A DNA stretch of 64,000 bases, taken from contig CM057129.1 in assembly GCA_029964075.1 (NCBI GenBank), forward strand, positions 15,615,430-15,679,429. Reading direction: 5' to 3'. The notes beneath the pieces were generated by a model. The model did not search any database and was not told where the DNA came from. It was given only the letters and a program-made list of their open reading frames with translations. Position 1 is the stretch's first letter. Each line of letters starts with the position of its first letter. Position numbers and translations under genes: made by a program. Source of the stretch: Patiria pectinifera. Taxonomy: Eukaryota > Echinodermata > Asteroidea > Valvatida > Asterinidae. Positions 30,001 through 42,000 of this stretch are shown here, piece after piece.

Positions 30001-33000
30001 ATGCTAAATGAGTCGTTTGTTGACCCTGGTCTTTATTTTTTTACAGATTTGAAAATAGCACAATCTCAGCATTACTGTTGTGAAAACCGCATGCTGGTAC
30101 TATCTTTAGTTCAAAAATTGTGGAAGTCGGAACACCAAGTGATGTGAAGTGATGTGATGAAGGGGCCCTATTTTGGCATGTATCTCCAAATGAAAGTCCT
30201 CGCAAAACGACTCATTTAGCTTGATCGCATCACAAATGATGATAGTTCCGCTTTTCTTGAAAATGACAGCAAACTAGGCCTAGCGATTTCACAGGACGCT
30301 CCATCCTAGTATTTGCTTACAATCAAGTAGGAAACTTCACAATATTTTGGCACTTTCGTTTTTGAATGTTTGCAAAATGCTGTCCATTACCTGTAAAACC
30401 CTGCAAAAAAGAAGCCCTCCCGACCACTCACTGATGTTCCTGGATTTGGCCCAAGTTCCTAACCACCATTGCTTTGTGTACACTTCTCAGAACTGATTGC
30501 AAGCAAGGGCAAGTTCGCGCAAGAACTATTGTTGACCAATGGTTATTCATAGTTCGACTAAAGTTAGCCCGAACTCTGTCTAGTCGACGATGGTTGACTA
30601 CGCAGGTCGACTATTTGGAACCAGCCCTACTGGGCATGGTTGCATCACTGGTAACCAATAGCCTTGCGCATTCATAACGTACAGCAGTCAGGGAGACAGT
30701 TTTTTTTTTTTTGGACGGTTTTTTTTTTGATTTAGGAGCGACGTTCGCACGTTGCTATTAGTGCGCAGGCATAAGTTACGTCACAAATCAACCACTAGTC
30801 GACTAATGGTCCTGGCCCGAACTTGCTCCAAGTGTGATTGAGCTATCGTGGTAACCTGACCAATAGCTGCGATCTCATTGGTCAATGCGCTCTGTCGGAC
30901 CGACAGGCAGGATGGGTCAAATAGAATGATGACAGACATCACAGGCTCTTACCATTGTTTTGGCTGTTGGCAAACACAAGATACATCGCTGTCCCGACGC
31001 TGAAAGACTCGACATCCACAGCTCCCAGTGTGTCTAGTTGTTGGTACTCGGTAAAAGAACCGCTCTCCCACTTATACACCAAGGACCTACAAATTAGTCA
31101 GTGCCAATTGAAACATGTTTTACATTTTACAGGACTGAATTGTTCTGATGAAATAAAACCATGCCTTCCACACAGTTGGCTGTTAAAAGTGGCAAGGCTG
31201 AAAAACATTCCGTAACAAGTAAATTTCCTTCAATTTTGATTTCTGTTTTACTTTATTGTGATTTGGCCAAGAGAAATCTGAGCACACATTCAGACCAAAT
31301 TTTATTTTAATTCAAAAATATGGTTCTGCACAAACGACAATTTACCTTTTCAAAGCTTACTGCTTGCATTTTTTGGTTTCAAACTTCAATAATTCAAACG
31401 TTCATATTTCAAACACCAAAACAGCAAACCAAAATCAAAGCAAAAAGTATCAAGTTAATTTCAAGCTCTTGACACAATCCATTCCATATCAACTTTGGTG
31501 CAGTCTCAGTAAGTGGTGCATGTGTAATCATTTCACTCTATGGATGGCACACAATGCAACATGTGGCATATGATTAGGGCCTGTGACCATTCAGCCCCGG
31601 TATGAAAAGGGCCCCCCGGTTAGCTCGTCCCCTCCCAAGAAGTCCTCTCGTACCGTCCCAGCTACCGGCCCAGGAGCTGGTCCTGTTGCTAATCAGGAAC
31701 TCCTCTATCCTGGGGGTCTATTGTTTGCAAGTATTGACACAGTCATGTAATATATCCCAGAAGAAACCCACTTGTGGTTTTCATCTCTCAGCACAAAACA
31801 ATAGAACACTTTCGTCGGCACAGATCAAAACCCCTGTCATGCGGTTTCGCGCACAATGGGACCGTAAATTACCAAGGCATTATGGAAGGATTTTATCTTT
31901 AATCCGGTAAGTCTGCTATTGTTCTGCTCTGGACGTTCTCTGAAGGGCAATAAATTGATGCGCCTGACTGACTTCAAAGCTTCTGGTCAGACAGGACCAT
32001 GTACCGGACGAGACTGGGCTGAAGACCGGACTGGCTTTGGACCGGACGGGGAACCGGGGGGCCCTTTTCATACCAGGGCTGAATGGTCATGGTCCCTTAA
32101 GTAATTTCCAAGATGCACTCACTTAATCTCATAGCTAGCCTGGCCGGAATCATAAGAGTTAGCCACGGCCAGATACTGATCCCCATTAATGCTGAGCGCC
32201 TCCAATCCGGCTGCCCCCGTGGTGGCCAGGCTACCGACTGCCACAAACTGCACCCCGGTCCATAGCAGGACCGTGGACTCTGTGACGGTCAGCTGGGCGT
32301 TGGTCAGTCCGTTGGCCAGCATCAGGAAAACGTCTGAGCCGATGGTGAAGAACGTGGCGTCGGTTGCACCCTTGGTGGCCACGTCTTGCATCTGGGGAGA
32401 GAGCAAAATGTCCGAATTAGTTTAAAACTTTGAGTAAAGCACATCATTAACCCTTTTAGTTTTTTTTTTACTTCATAGATACTCACTGCCCCTTGAAAAC
32501 CTGAAGACATTAATTTCAGCACTATACAAAACTTACTTATTTTTTGTGTGGAAAAGTGGTATGAAGGAACACCAAAATTATCACTACAATATTGAAATGA
32601 AAATAAAGTACAAAATTGATATTAAATTCAAGCAAGATTTTTTAAACTGTGTCGAGTGTTCCGTTCTAAAAAGTCTTCCACGAGTAGAATAGAAATTATT
32701 TTACTTCAAACACACAGCGATGAGTGTCTTGTATCAACCTTGATAAGTTGTGCAATAACAGGCTCCACGACACTCAAGATTTGCTGGCAAAATAGGTCAT
32801 TTTCAGGTGCTAAGCCACAAGTCATGTCACCTAAAATGATTGCGCAAGGTACCCCATAATTTGTTTCGCAAGTTGCGAACTTACGCACTATGGAACTTTG
32901 GTGAAATTGTCATAACTGAAATGTTGCACATCGTGAAATGTTATGCAGCTTGCACAATAAATTGTGGCGCAAGTGGACTCATGCCATGGCATAAAGTTTC

Positions 33001-36000
33001 GTGAAATCTGCCGCAGGTGCGCAGTGGGCGGGGTCTAGTGGATCGGTCCATTCCAGTTCAAGGTGTGTCCTGTATCAGTCAACTATTTACCAATGATCCT
33101 GAACTACATACCACATAGAGTGTCCCATCTTGATTGACTCTGTAGATTCTGGACATGGTCTCGTACCGCCCTGTACTACCGTGATTGGCAATCACTAGAT
33201 ACTTCGTGCCTTGGATGTCATAGGAAGTACAGGCCACACCGCCGTCAGTTTCAATGCTCTGTTGGCACAAACAACAAGTTGGATTTATAGTTTATGATTC
33301 TCAAATAAATTGATAAAGATACCAGAATTTCCAAACAATGTATCCTTTTGTTTTTTTTAGTTTTACTTTATTAATAAAAAATATTCAGTTCATTTATGAA
33401 TATTATTCAGTTCATCTGTGAATATTACTCAGTATTTGCTGCTGAGATTTCAGGACATTTCCGAATGTTTACTGATAGTTTTGACAATCAAGTCTCGAAA
33501 TATTGTAACCTTGCCAAAGTAACTTCAGGCTGCTAAGACATTTCTTTATCTTAACCAAGCCTCCTTCAATTGTAACATGGCCCAAAATCTTGTGTATGTT
33601 AAAATTAAGAAGAACAAATTATAAAAACGAGTTCAGCCTTTTACAAATGTGCTTATTGGCGTCAACGTCTTAATCACTCCATCACCCATCTTGCTAGGGT
33701 CTGCTGGCTGTTTCAAATTTGATTATATTGCAGCAAGTGGGGCTTGAACCCGTGGCCTCCTGCTTACTAAAGCACATGTCTTGAAGCTATTGTCCATCAT
33801 TTGCAGCCATCCGAAAAGTAACTGGCGTAATTATTGTTGAAAAACAAACTTGGTTGAAAGATAGTAAGGGAACTAAACTCCCTGTGAAATTATTCTTTCT
33901 GGGAAGCTGTCATTTTGAAGTAATCAACGAGAGAAGGCAATTCCAACGGTGATTCTTAAGAAGCACCGTAGGAAAATTTCAATTAGTAGTTCGTTTTGTT
34001 ATTCAGCGCAGCGCGCACAAGTATTGGAACGACGCACACGCGCGCGCGGTTGTTGTAATTCGTCGGATCAGTGCGCGACGTCGCGTATAGCTGGAATTAA
34101 AAACAATTCAAAACATGATTCAGTAACTTTTGATTTGAAATTGAGATCTTAGAATGTTGTTTTTCTCGGAATGTACAGCTGAAGCTTGGCTGAAACTTCA
34201 TCAGGTTAGTTGTTCAGTATCCTTCATTAGATTTTGAACTCTCTTGTTGCTTCAAACGAACAAAATGCACAAATTACAAATGATGGACTGTAGCTTTAAC
34301 CACTCCACCACCGGGCTTGCTTGGGAAGAACTGGCTGGTTCTTATCTGATCAAATTTTACATCGGGTAAATTTGAATAAATATTGTTGGAAAACATAACC
34401 CTACCTGTACAGGAACAAACTCTCCCTGCCATCGGTACAGCACGGACGTCGCCCCTGGTGCTGACCCACCGCTACCAATCTGGCTGGACAACTGACCGGT
34501 CTCCGCTCCACTGACCAGCACCAGATAGACGTCTTGACCGACGCTGTAGGAGCACCAGCTGCGAACGGCCTGACCGGTGATTCTCTGGACAGTGGCTAGG
34601 GCTAGGATATCACCCGCTGTTTAAAGAGAAAACAAATTATGATAAATCAAGCATTCTGTGTTTACAGGGTTTTACAGAGTATCTCTGGGTTCAACCTCAA
34701 GTTACTGCTTGTTTAATTTTTGCATTCTTCACTTAAAACAAATATGAACATGGATGATTTTGATTTTCCAGTAAAGAGCAGAATAATCCCAAGACTATTT
34801 TTTTGGTCACACTTTATTTCTGTTAATTACATGTAGATATTTTGTTATGTTTATTTTGTCGTGCTTGCTTATAACATGTAAAGACAACTGCACTTCCTCT
34901 TAGAATCTACTTTGCAAACAATGGACATTCTTTATTTTATTGGAAATTTTCAGATAGAGGTCATACACAAGTAAATTAAACAGTTTTAGGAAAACAAAAA
35001 TTATTCCAATCTTTGAAATGACAAAAAGTACGTACAACTTTTAATATTCATCTGAATGCACACAAACTCTCTCTGCATGAGCACCATGCACTCAGCAACA
35101 GGCATTCGAGTAATCGGCAAAGGCTGAAAATCCATGTGTCCATACAGATTAGTGCGTAATGCATGAAAGTCACTTGTTTGAAAAGCAAGGTGCATACATC
35201 CATGAACATGTATCCGTAACGCATATTTTATCATCCGTATTGCCTTTTCTGTTAGCATTTTATACGCTCCATGTAACGATTGAAACGGATGCATCCAACA
35301 CAGCAAGTGTTCAAAGAATACGTTCACCTGGATTTTCAGGATATGCAACATAGGTATGCAACCGGTCAACACCCAACACAATACACACATAAAAAAAATG
35401 AACACATGGATTTTTGGCCAAATTCTCTTTAATCATTGAGAGGGGTACACTTGTGTAAACTACCATACTACAAAAAAGGTGCTACTCCTTTCATTTTCAC
35501 TGTTTAGAAGATATTTGTGTACAGACTCCGTCATTGCAGATAACTCTATCTGAATCACGGCCATACCTTGAGCTGTTGCAGTATCTGGTACAGCTTGCCA
35601 GTCCACCGTGATGGTTCCGATGTGACCCCCTGACCTCTCCACAGTGAAGTAGACGGTGCCGTTCTCTTCCTCCACATCCAAGCTGGCTTGTCTGCAGGGA
35701 GAAAAGAGAAGTAAAATAACATCAAAAGATTTGTAGGAATTAAACTCCTAAGACTTGTGACTTGGATAACCGTCTGACTCAACTCACAACTTTTACTGCT
35801 GGACTGATAAAAGTTTTGATGGGGTTGGAAGAGTGGTGTTTGACTCATGAATCCCACTGGATGAGACCTACATGACTTGACACTCGACTAACATTTGAGC
35901 CTTTGACTCAAAGTTTAAATATTCACATACAAATCTGATTGGAATTTGAACTGTGACCCCTTCTGGTAAATGAAACTATTTTATTTTGTTGTCTATTTTG

Positions 36001-39000
36001 TTGTTGTTCCAAATATTTGTCATCCTCAACATTGAATGGTCCAGCACTTGAAAATGCCAGAGCGAGTCTCTATTTTGCTGTAATTGAAATGATTTTCAAA
36101 AGAAAAAAATGAAAAGTGTTTTGAGCAAACTATGGTTAACAATAATTCGGATTTTACAAGCAGACCTTGCGGCACGGTTGCTTCGCTGGTTCTCAATAGT
36201 CTTGAATTATAATGAAGAACGGAGGGAAATATGAGCTCAAAACCATGACCATGTCAAGATAACTTGGCTACGGCCTGGCAGAAACACAAGTGTCTATGGG
36301 ACGCGTCTTCAGCCGTTTGCACAGGTGCATATGTAATTCGGGCGATTCACAATGCAGAGCGCCACCAATAGTTTGCCACTTCATTTTTCCCAGTGCATTG
36401 TGGGAGATAGTCGACAAATTCGCAGCGCGGGACATTTGAAGTTGTTTGTTTTTTTCCGGTCCTGGTTTCGTAAGTGTATTATTCGAGTATATGTTTGCCC
36501 TTTACTTTTCTTTGTATCAATATGGTGATTTTTGGTTAGGCAGCAGAACGCTATGCCCCAATCTATAACAAATTAGCTCTAGTTGTCTACTGACACTCAT
36601 TCAAATGGGCCATATTTTGTCGACCGTAAACTTGAACAGTTGACTCTCCATGGCAAACCCTTGGTGGCGCACTGCATTGTGAATCGCCCGAATTGCAAGC
36701 CGTAGCCAATTAATTTTGGATGCAGACATGGTTGACGCTCGCACTTTCTTCCCAACTTACCTGGATCCTGTAGGGAAGACCTGCATGCTGCCGTACGGAG
36801 CATCATTCCTTTGAATGATGATTGTAGCATTGTTGCTGTCCCCTAGCATGGCTCCGCCCTGGGGCGTGGCCAGAAGCACCTGAAATCGCTCCTCCAGCTC
36901 CGGGATATCGTCAGGTGTGGCTGAGATATGAAGAACCTGACACAACAGTCAACCAAAAGACAGAAAAATAGGAATAAGGGAGGTTTGCAAAACTTGGGAT
37001 TTATATCCAGCTGCGACTTCAGAAGATTTCAGGCATTTGGAGGACTCCTGAACAACATTAATCCGCTTCAGAAACATTAACTTCTATTCTATTTGGTCCA
37101 AGTTTAGAAATGTTCCATTTAGAAGTATCTTCAAAGGACACACTTTGCACACAGAGCAGTGCTCTTGCAAAAAAAAAAATCCCCCAAAACCACACCATTC
37201 ATGAGACAGAATTCGCATCAGGTTGATGTAAGATGTCTGCACTAATAGGAAGTCGTGAGTTCGAGTCCCCACCGAGTGATACGTTAGTGAAGGGTAAAAA
37301 GCACGAAAAATTGAAAAAACACCAGACAAACAGAATATGTAAATTGATTTTGTAGCAAGGAAATGCTGAATGAGTAATGATTCTACTTTACCGTGAAAAG
37401 ACTTACAGGGTTTTAAAAAACAGAAAAAACCCCAGAGATTTACTGGAGCAGGATCTAAACCTGCGACATATGATTTCTTAGCCCAACGTAATATCATTTT
37501 AAAAGGCACTGAGCAGGCAGTTTGGAAAAGTTAGGATTTAATTTCAGCTCACCCCTGTGCTCTCCCCAGCAGCGATTGTGACAAACCCGTCCACGGGGGT
37601 CAGGTCAATGACCCCTCGTGACCCGCTGTGGTCTACGACGGCAAATGGGACCTGCACGTCGCCAAATGTCCCTCGACTGCGGACGAGCGTCAGTTGGGCC
37701 ACGCTGTTGGACGTGTCCGTATCAGAGGGCTCCTGGATGGTGACCGTCAACGGACTTGCAAAGTTGATGATGCCGAAGGCGTCATCACTGGCCAGGATTC
37801 TGATGGTTACTGGAAAGACAAATTACAAAAAGTAATCCCAACTCTCAAACTCTTACAGTTAAAATGTAAAACTGGTAAAATGTACGAAGTGTGTTTAACA
37901 AGTAAAGACACAAGTTCCCAAAAGCTCCTGAAACCTCAACTTGATCTAAACATGGAGCTATAAAACACACCCACCACACCCCCTAATATGTTTTATGGGG
38001 AGATACAATTGCAGTCAAGTGTTTTGCTGGAGGACAAAAGCAAATTGGTGTCTTGAGAGTTTGGAATACCCACTCTCTTCGCTAAAACTATTGAGGGTGC
38101 AACACTAGTCCCTAGAAACTCCTGAAACCTCTATATTAGCTAAACATGAACCCACAAACCCTGATGTGCTTTATGGCGATAAGCGATTGCAGTCAAGTGT
38201 CTTGCTGGAGGACAAAAGCAAATTGGCTCCGTGAGAGTTTGGAATACCCACTCTCCTCGTTAAAACTATTGAGGGTGCAACATAAGTCCCTAGAAGCTCC
38301 TGAAACCTCAAAAACCTAAACATTAACCCACAAACCCTGATGTGCTTCATGACCATAAGCGATTGCAGTCAAGTGTCTTGCTGGAGGACAAAAGCAAAAT
38401 GGCTCCGTGAGAGTTTGGAACACCCACTCTCCCCGCTAAAACTATTGAGGGTGCAACATAAGTCCCTAGAAGCTCCTGAAACCTCAAAAACCTAAACATT
38501 AACCCACAAACCCTGATGTGCTTCATGACCATAAGCGATTGCAGTCAAGTGTCTTGCTGGAGGACAAAAGCAAAATGGCTCCGTGAGAGTTTGGAACACC
38601 CACTCTCCCCGCTAAAACTATTGAGGGTGCAACATAAGTCCCTAGAAGCTCCTGAAACCTCAATAACCTAAACATTAACCCATAAACCCTGATGTGCTTT
38701 ATGACCATCAGCGATTGCAGTCAAGTGTCTTGCTCAAGGACAAGAACATCATAGCCTCTTGATGATTTGGATAAACACTCTGCTGCCAATGCAGGAACAC
38801 CTGAGGGTGCAATAACTAACATCAGGGCACTTAAAGGGAATGTACAACATTTGCTTTTGCTTCAATTTTCAGATATAAATGGATTTGGAGGATTAGTATG
38901 TTAAAGCAAATATTGTTAAAATGACTTGTGTCACGTTTTGGGCTTGTAGATGCTGGAAAAACCAAGAAGACCATTCATGTTCTTGTAGTCTGGTTCCCTG

Positions 39001-42000
39001 ACCCCACTTAAGATGAAACAGAGAATTTATAGACTTTGGGGAAAGGTAAGGTCAGAGAATCAGTCTAGCAGGCTTGTACCCCTTCACAGGTGTGTAATCA
39101 ATTGCAAATAGTTTTTTGCAGTTTTTGCAGCAAGGAGTTTGCAAGCAGTTTTTGAAAAAAGTCAGTTTTCTCCAACGCTGGTCGGCCGACCATCGTTCAT
39201 CGTGCTGACATTTTCAAGAAAAATTGTATTTTTCCTGAAAATGTCAGCACACCAGGAGCCACAATTTTACAGGATGCTTTAGACTGTCATTCCCTAACAA
39301 TCCAGTAAGGTATTTGGTGATAATTTTATTATTTCGTTTTGAGATGTTTGCAAATGTTGTATCTTCCCTTTAATGTAACTGCTCTACCAAGAGTAAGTTC
39401 GATCAAGGACCAATGGCCAACTAGTGGTTGCTTTGCGATGCATCTAGCACATAGGCACTCAAGTTAAATTGCGTACGACTCTAGCCAACCTATTTTGATG
39501 TCAACGACTGTGAGAAAATGGCAGTTGCACACTTTCAATATTTCGTCACCGACACCACGAACTGACACCCGGTGATCAGCGTTGCAGAAATACAAATCGG
39601 AGAATAACGCTTTTAAAGGTTTCACACGAATTTACTCAGTAAAATAATCCATCTATCTTAGAGGTTTTGGTATCACTTAACGTGAAAATGCTTAAACTAC
39701 TCAATTATAAACGTTATATTATGAAAATCTGCTTAGTTAATTTAGCAATTAAATGATTAAGATGGGTGTCAGTTCGTGAAAACCAAAATTGATGTGTTTT
39801 CGGAGAGTGCACTCATGCAATAGCGTTAGTGAGTGTCAGTTCGTGAAAACCAAAATTGACACGTTTTGGGAGAGTGCGTGCACACACTGCGCATGCGTGC
39901 GCGCACTCTCCCAAAACGCGTCAATTTTGGTTTTCACGAACTGACACCCTGTGCAGGGTCACTTCGTGGTAACAAAAAATACCAGAATTGATCAATTTCT
40001 TGAAAATTCACTAGTAAAATTTGCTTATTTTAGATGATTTCAGCAATTTTAACTTTGTCATGTTAAACTTCATGATACAAACTGCTGATATGTGCAAAAA
40101 AAGAAAATGTAAATTTTTAATTTTTTTTGTACACATGTGATGCAGAGGGTGTCAGTTCGTGGTGTCTGTGATGATTTGATGTTTCTGTTTATTTACACAA
40201 TAGTTGGTCCCCTCTGCACTATGCTATGAGAAATTGCTACTGATAACCAACCAGCGCGACCAGCCGTGGTAGGCTGGTCCTCAATAGTCGACTAGACTAG
40301 TCCAACTGTCGTCGACTAGTGTGCATTCGATCAAAAGGGAAAAAAGGGCAGAAAATGCTACCTTTAGCCGGGTCCCCAAGTTGCAATCCTCCTGTGGGGT
40401 TATTCAGAATCAGTTCAAAGGTTTTGTCGGCTTCTGCGATGTCATCGTCAAAAATGGCAACATTGATGGTTCTGGTTGTCTCACCATCTCCAAAGCTTAG
40501 CACCTGGGTAAATTATGACATTTGAAAGTTAACAAGAAAGGCGCAAAGAATATGCAGGAAAACGATTTCATTCAATATTTTTTGACTTTCAATGTGAGGC
40601 ACAATTGCAGAATACCCCGCCACTCGATCTATCCACCTCGTAGCCAGCTACGAGGTCACGGTTGATTGACCTCAATAAACCTTCTCAGCGCTTCTTGTAT
40701 GTACTATGCGTCATGCTCCATTGCACTCCCACTTCGTGACCGCGTAGGAGCCAACAGGGTAGTTGGTTTGGACTTAGAGAATTTTTTCAGCAACTCCCAT
40801 TCCTTTTGTGTTGCTTCGTTCTCGAGCATATTCAAGGGGACTCCCACTCCGTATCCGCGTAGCCGCCAACAGGCTGGTTGGTTTGGACTTTTGTGATTGT
40901 TGTGATTTTTCTTTCACACGTAGAAGCAATAAATAAGTGAGAATAAATGGCCAAATGTTCTAAGCTGCTGACAGAGGACTACAGCACAGTAAGTCATGCA
41001 CCAGTCTCAAGTAAAACATCAATCCAAAATCCAAACTAAACAAACCTGATCACTGAAGCTATAGTCAGAGCCCTTCCTGGCATCGACAGGCTGGCTATAG
41101 ACAAAGACTGTGACTGCGCCGTAGGTACCTCGGTCTCTAGACACGGTCAGCGTTAGGGTCCTTTCAGCTTCAATGGTATCCAGGCTGGAACAAAACACAT
41201 AGATAAAAACAAATCACCAAATGTCTGAGAACAAATCATCCAATTCCAGGATATGTTCAGCTTTTCCTAATCGTTAGTTGTGCACAGAGTGCATAGTAGC
41301 ACTCTATTACACTTGTCAGGGGGGTGAGTGACCATTGATAAAAATGGCTGAAAACAGCTGAAAAAGGTGTAAAAAAGCTGAACTTTGGGAAATCTCCTTT
41401 ACTTTTGTATACAGCAAGTGAGAGAAAAAAGCTGAAATCCCAAACAAAAAAAGCTGAAATCAGCTATAAAGCTGAAATTTCACACCCCTGACTTGTACGC
41501 TCAGTATACGGCCATGTCTGGACTTCTTGGCTATGCCTGGCAATTGTACACGAGCCTATGGAAGCTGCCGAAGCCACTTCCCATAGACACATGTAATACT
41601 GCTAGCCACAGCCAATTAAATCAGACATGGCTTAACTTACCTGCCGGTGATACCAGAGAACAGAACCACTCCCTGTGTACCATCATTGGCCTCAATGGTG
41701 ACCTGGGACAGGGTTCCTGAGGAATCTACAACCAAAGGAAAAATAGTGAAAACATCTGTTAAAGATTGAGATGAGGCAACGTTTAGACTAAAAAACTCAG
41801 GAAATTGTCCAAATCTGGGCTTAAATTTCAGGTTGAAAACCCAACTTCAAAATTCAAATCCCAGCAGTTGTCTGCAGGGCTTTATAGCGTAAACTGCAAC
41901 TTTCGCGAGCCGTCTTCTGTCGTGCGTTAAAATGCACATAAACATGAAATCTGTAGCCCGGATTTCAATTTGAACATTCCCCAAAAATGACATTCAAAAT

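Larger units (their letters stand above)
29565..34616 (-). other. ADGRV1: EPTP/EAR seven-bladed propeller (exons w27-w31)
   Basis: Seven blades can be read in order, each with a YLVxAN-like strand and a xVYRWxxxxFxxxQ-like strand: RSWCSYSVGQDVYLVLV, VACTSYDIQGTKYLVIANHG, DATFFTIGSDVFLMLANG, LEALSINGDQYLAVANSY, VESFSVGTAMYLVFANSQ, VTTFLTPSGTTYLAIANA and VPFTVTDYAGRDLVMLASAN. Exon limits do not respect blade limits after blade 2. EPTP repeats are known from LGI, TSPEAR and ADGRV1. Confidence 0.93.

Noticed and set aside
35001-35405. 134-codon minus-strand frame
   Set aside because: No Calx-beta or other motif, no fitting splice sites, and w26-w27 already join in frame across it.
38171-38708. 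Three similar 61-codon minus-strand frames
   Set aside because: They are one frame repeated by the 176-bp tandem array.
37905-38790. CRISPR-like array
   Set aside because: Units are contiguous 176-bp repeats without spacers, in a eukaryotic intron.
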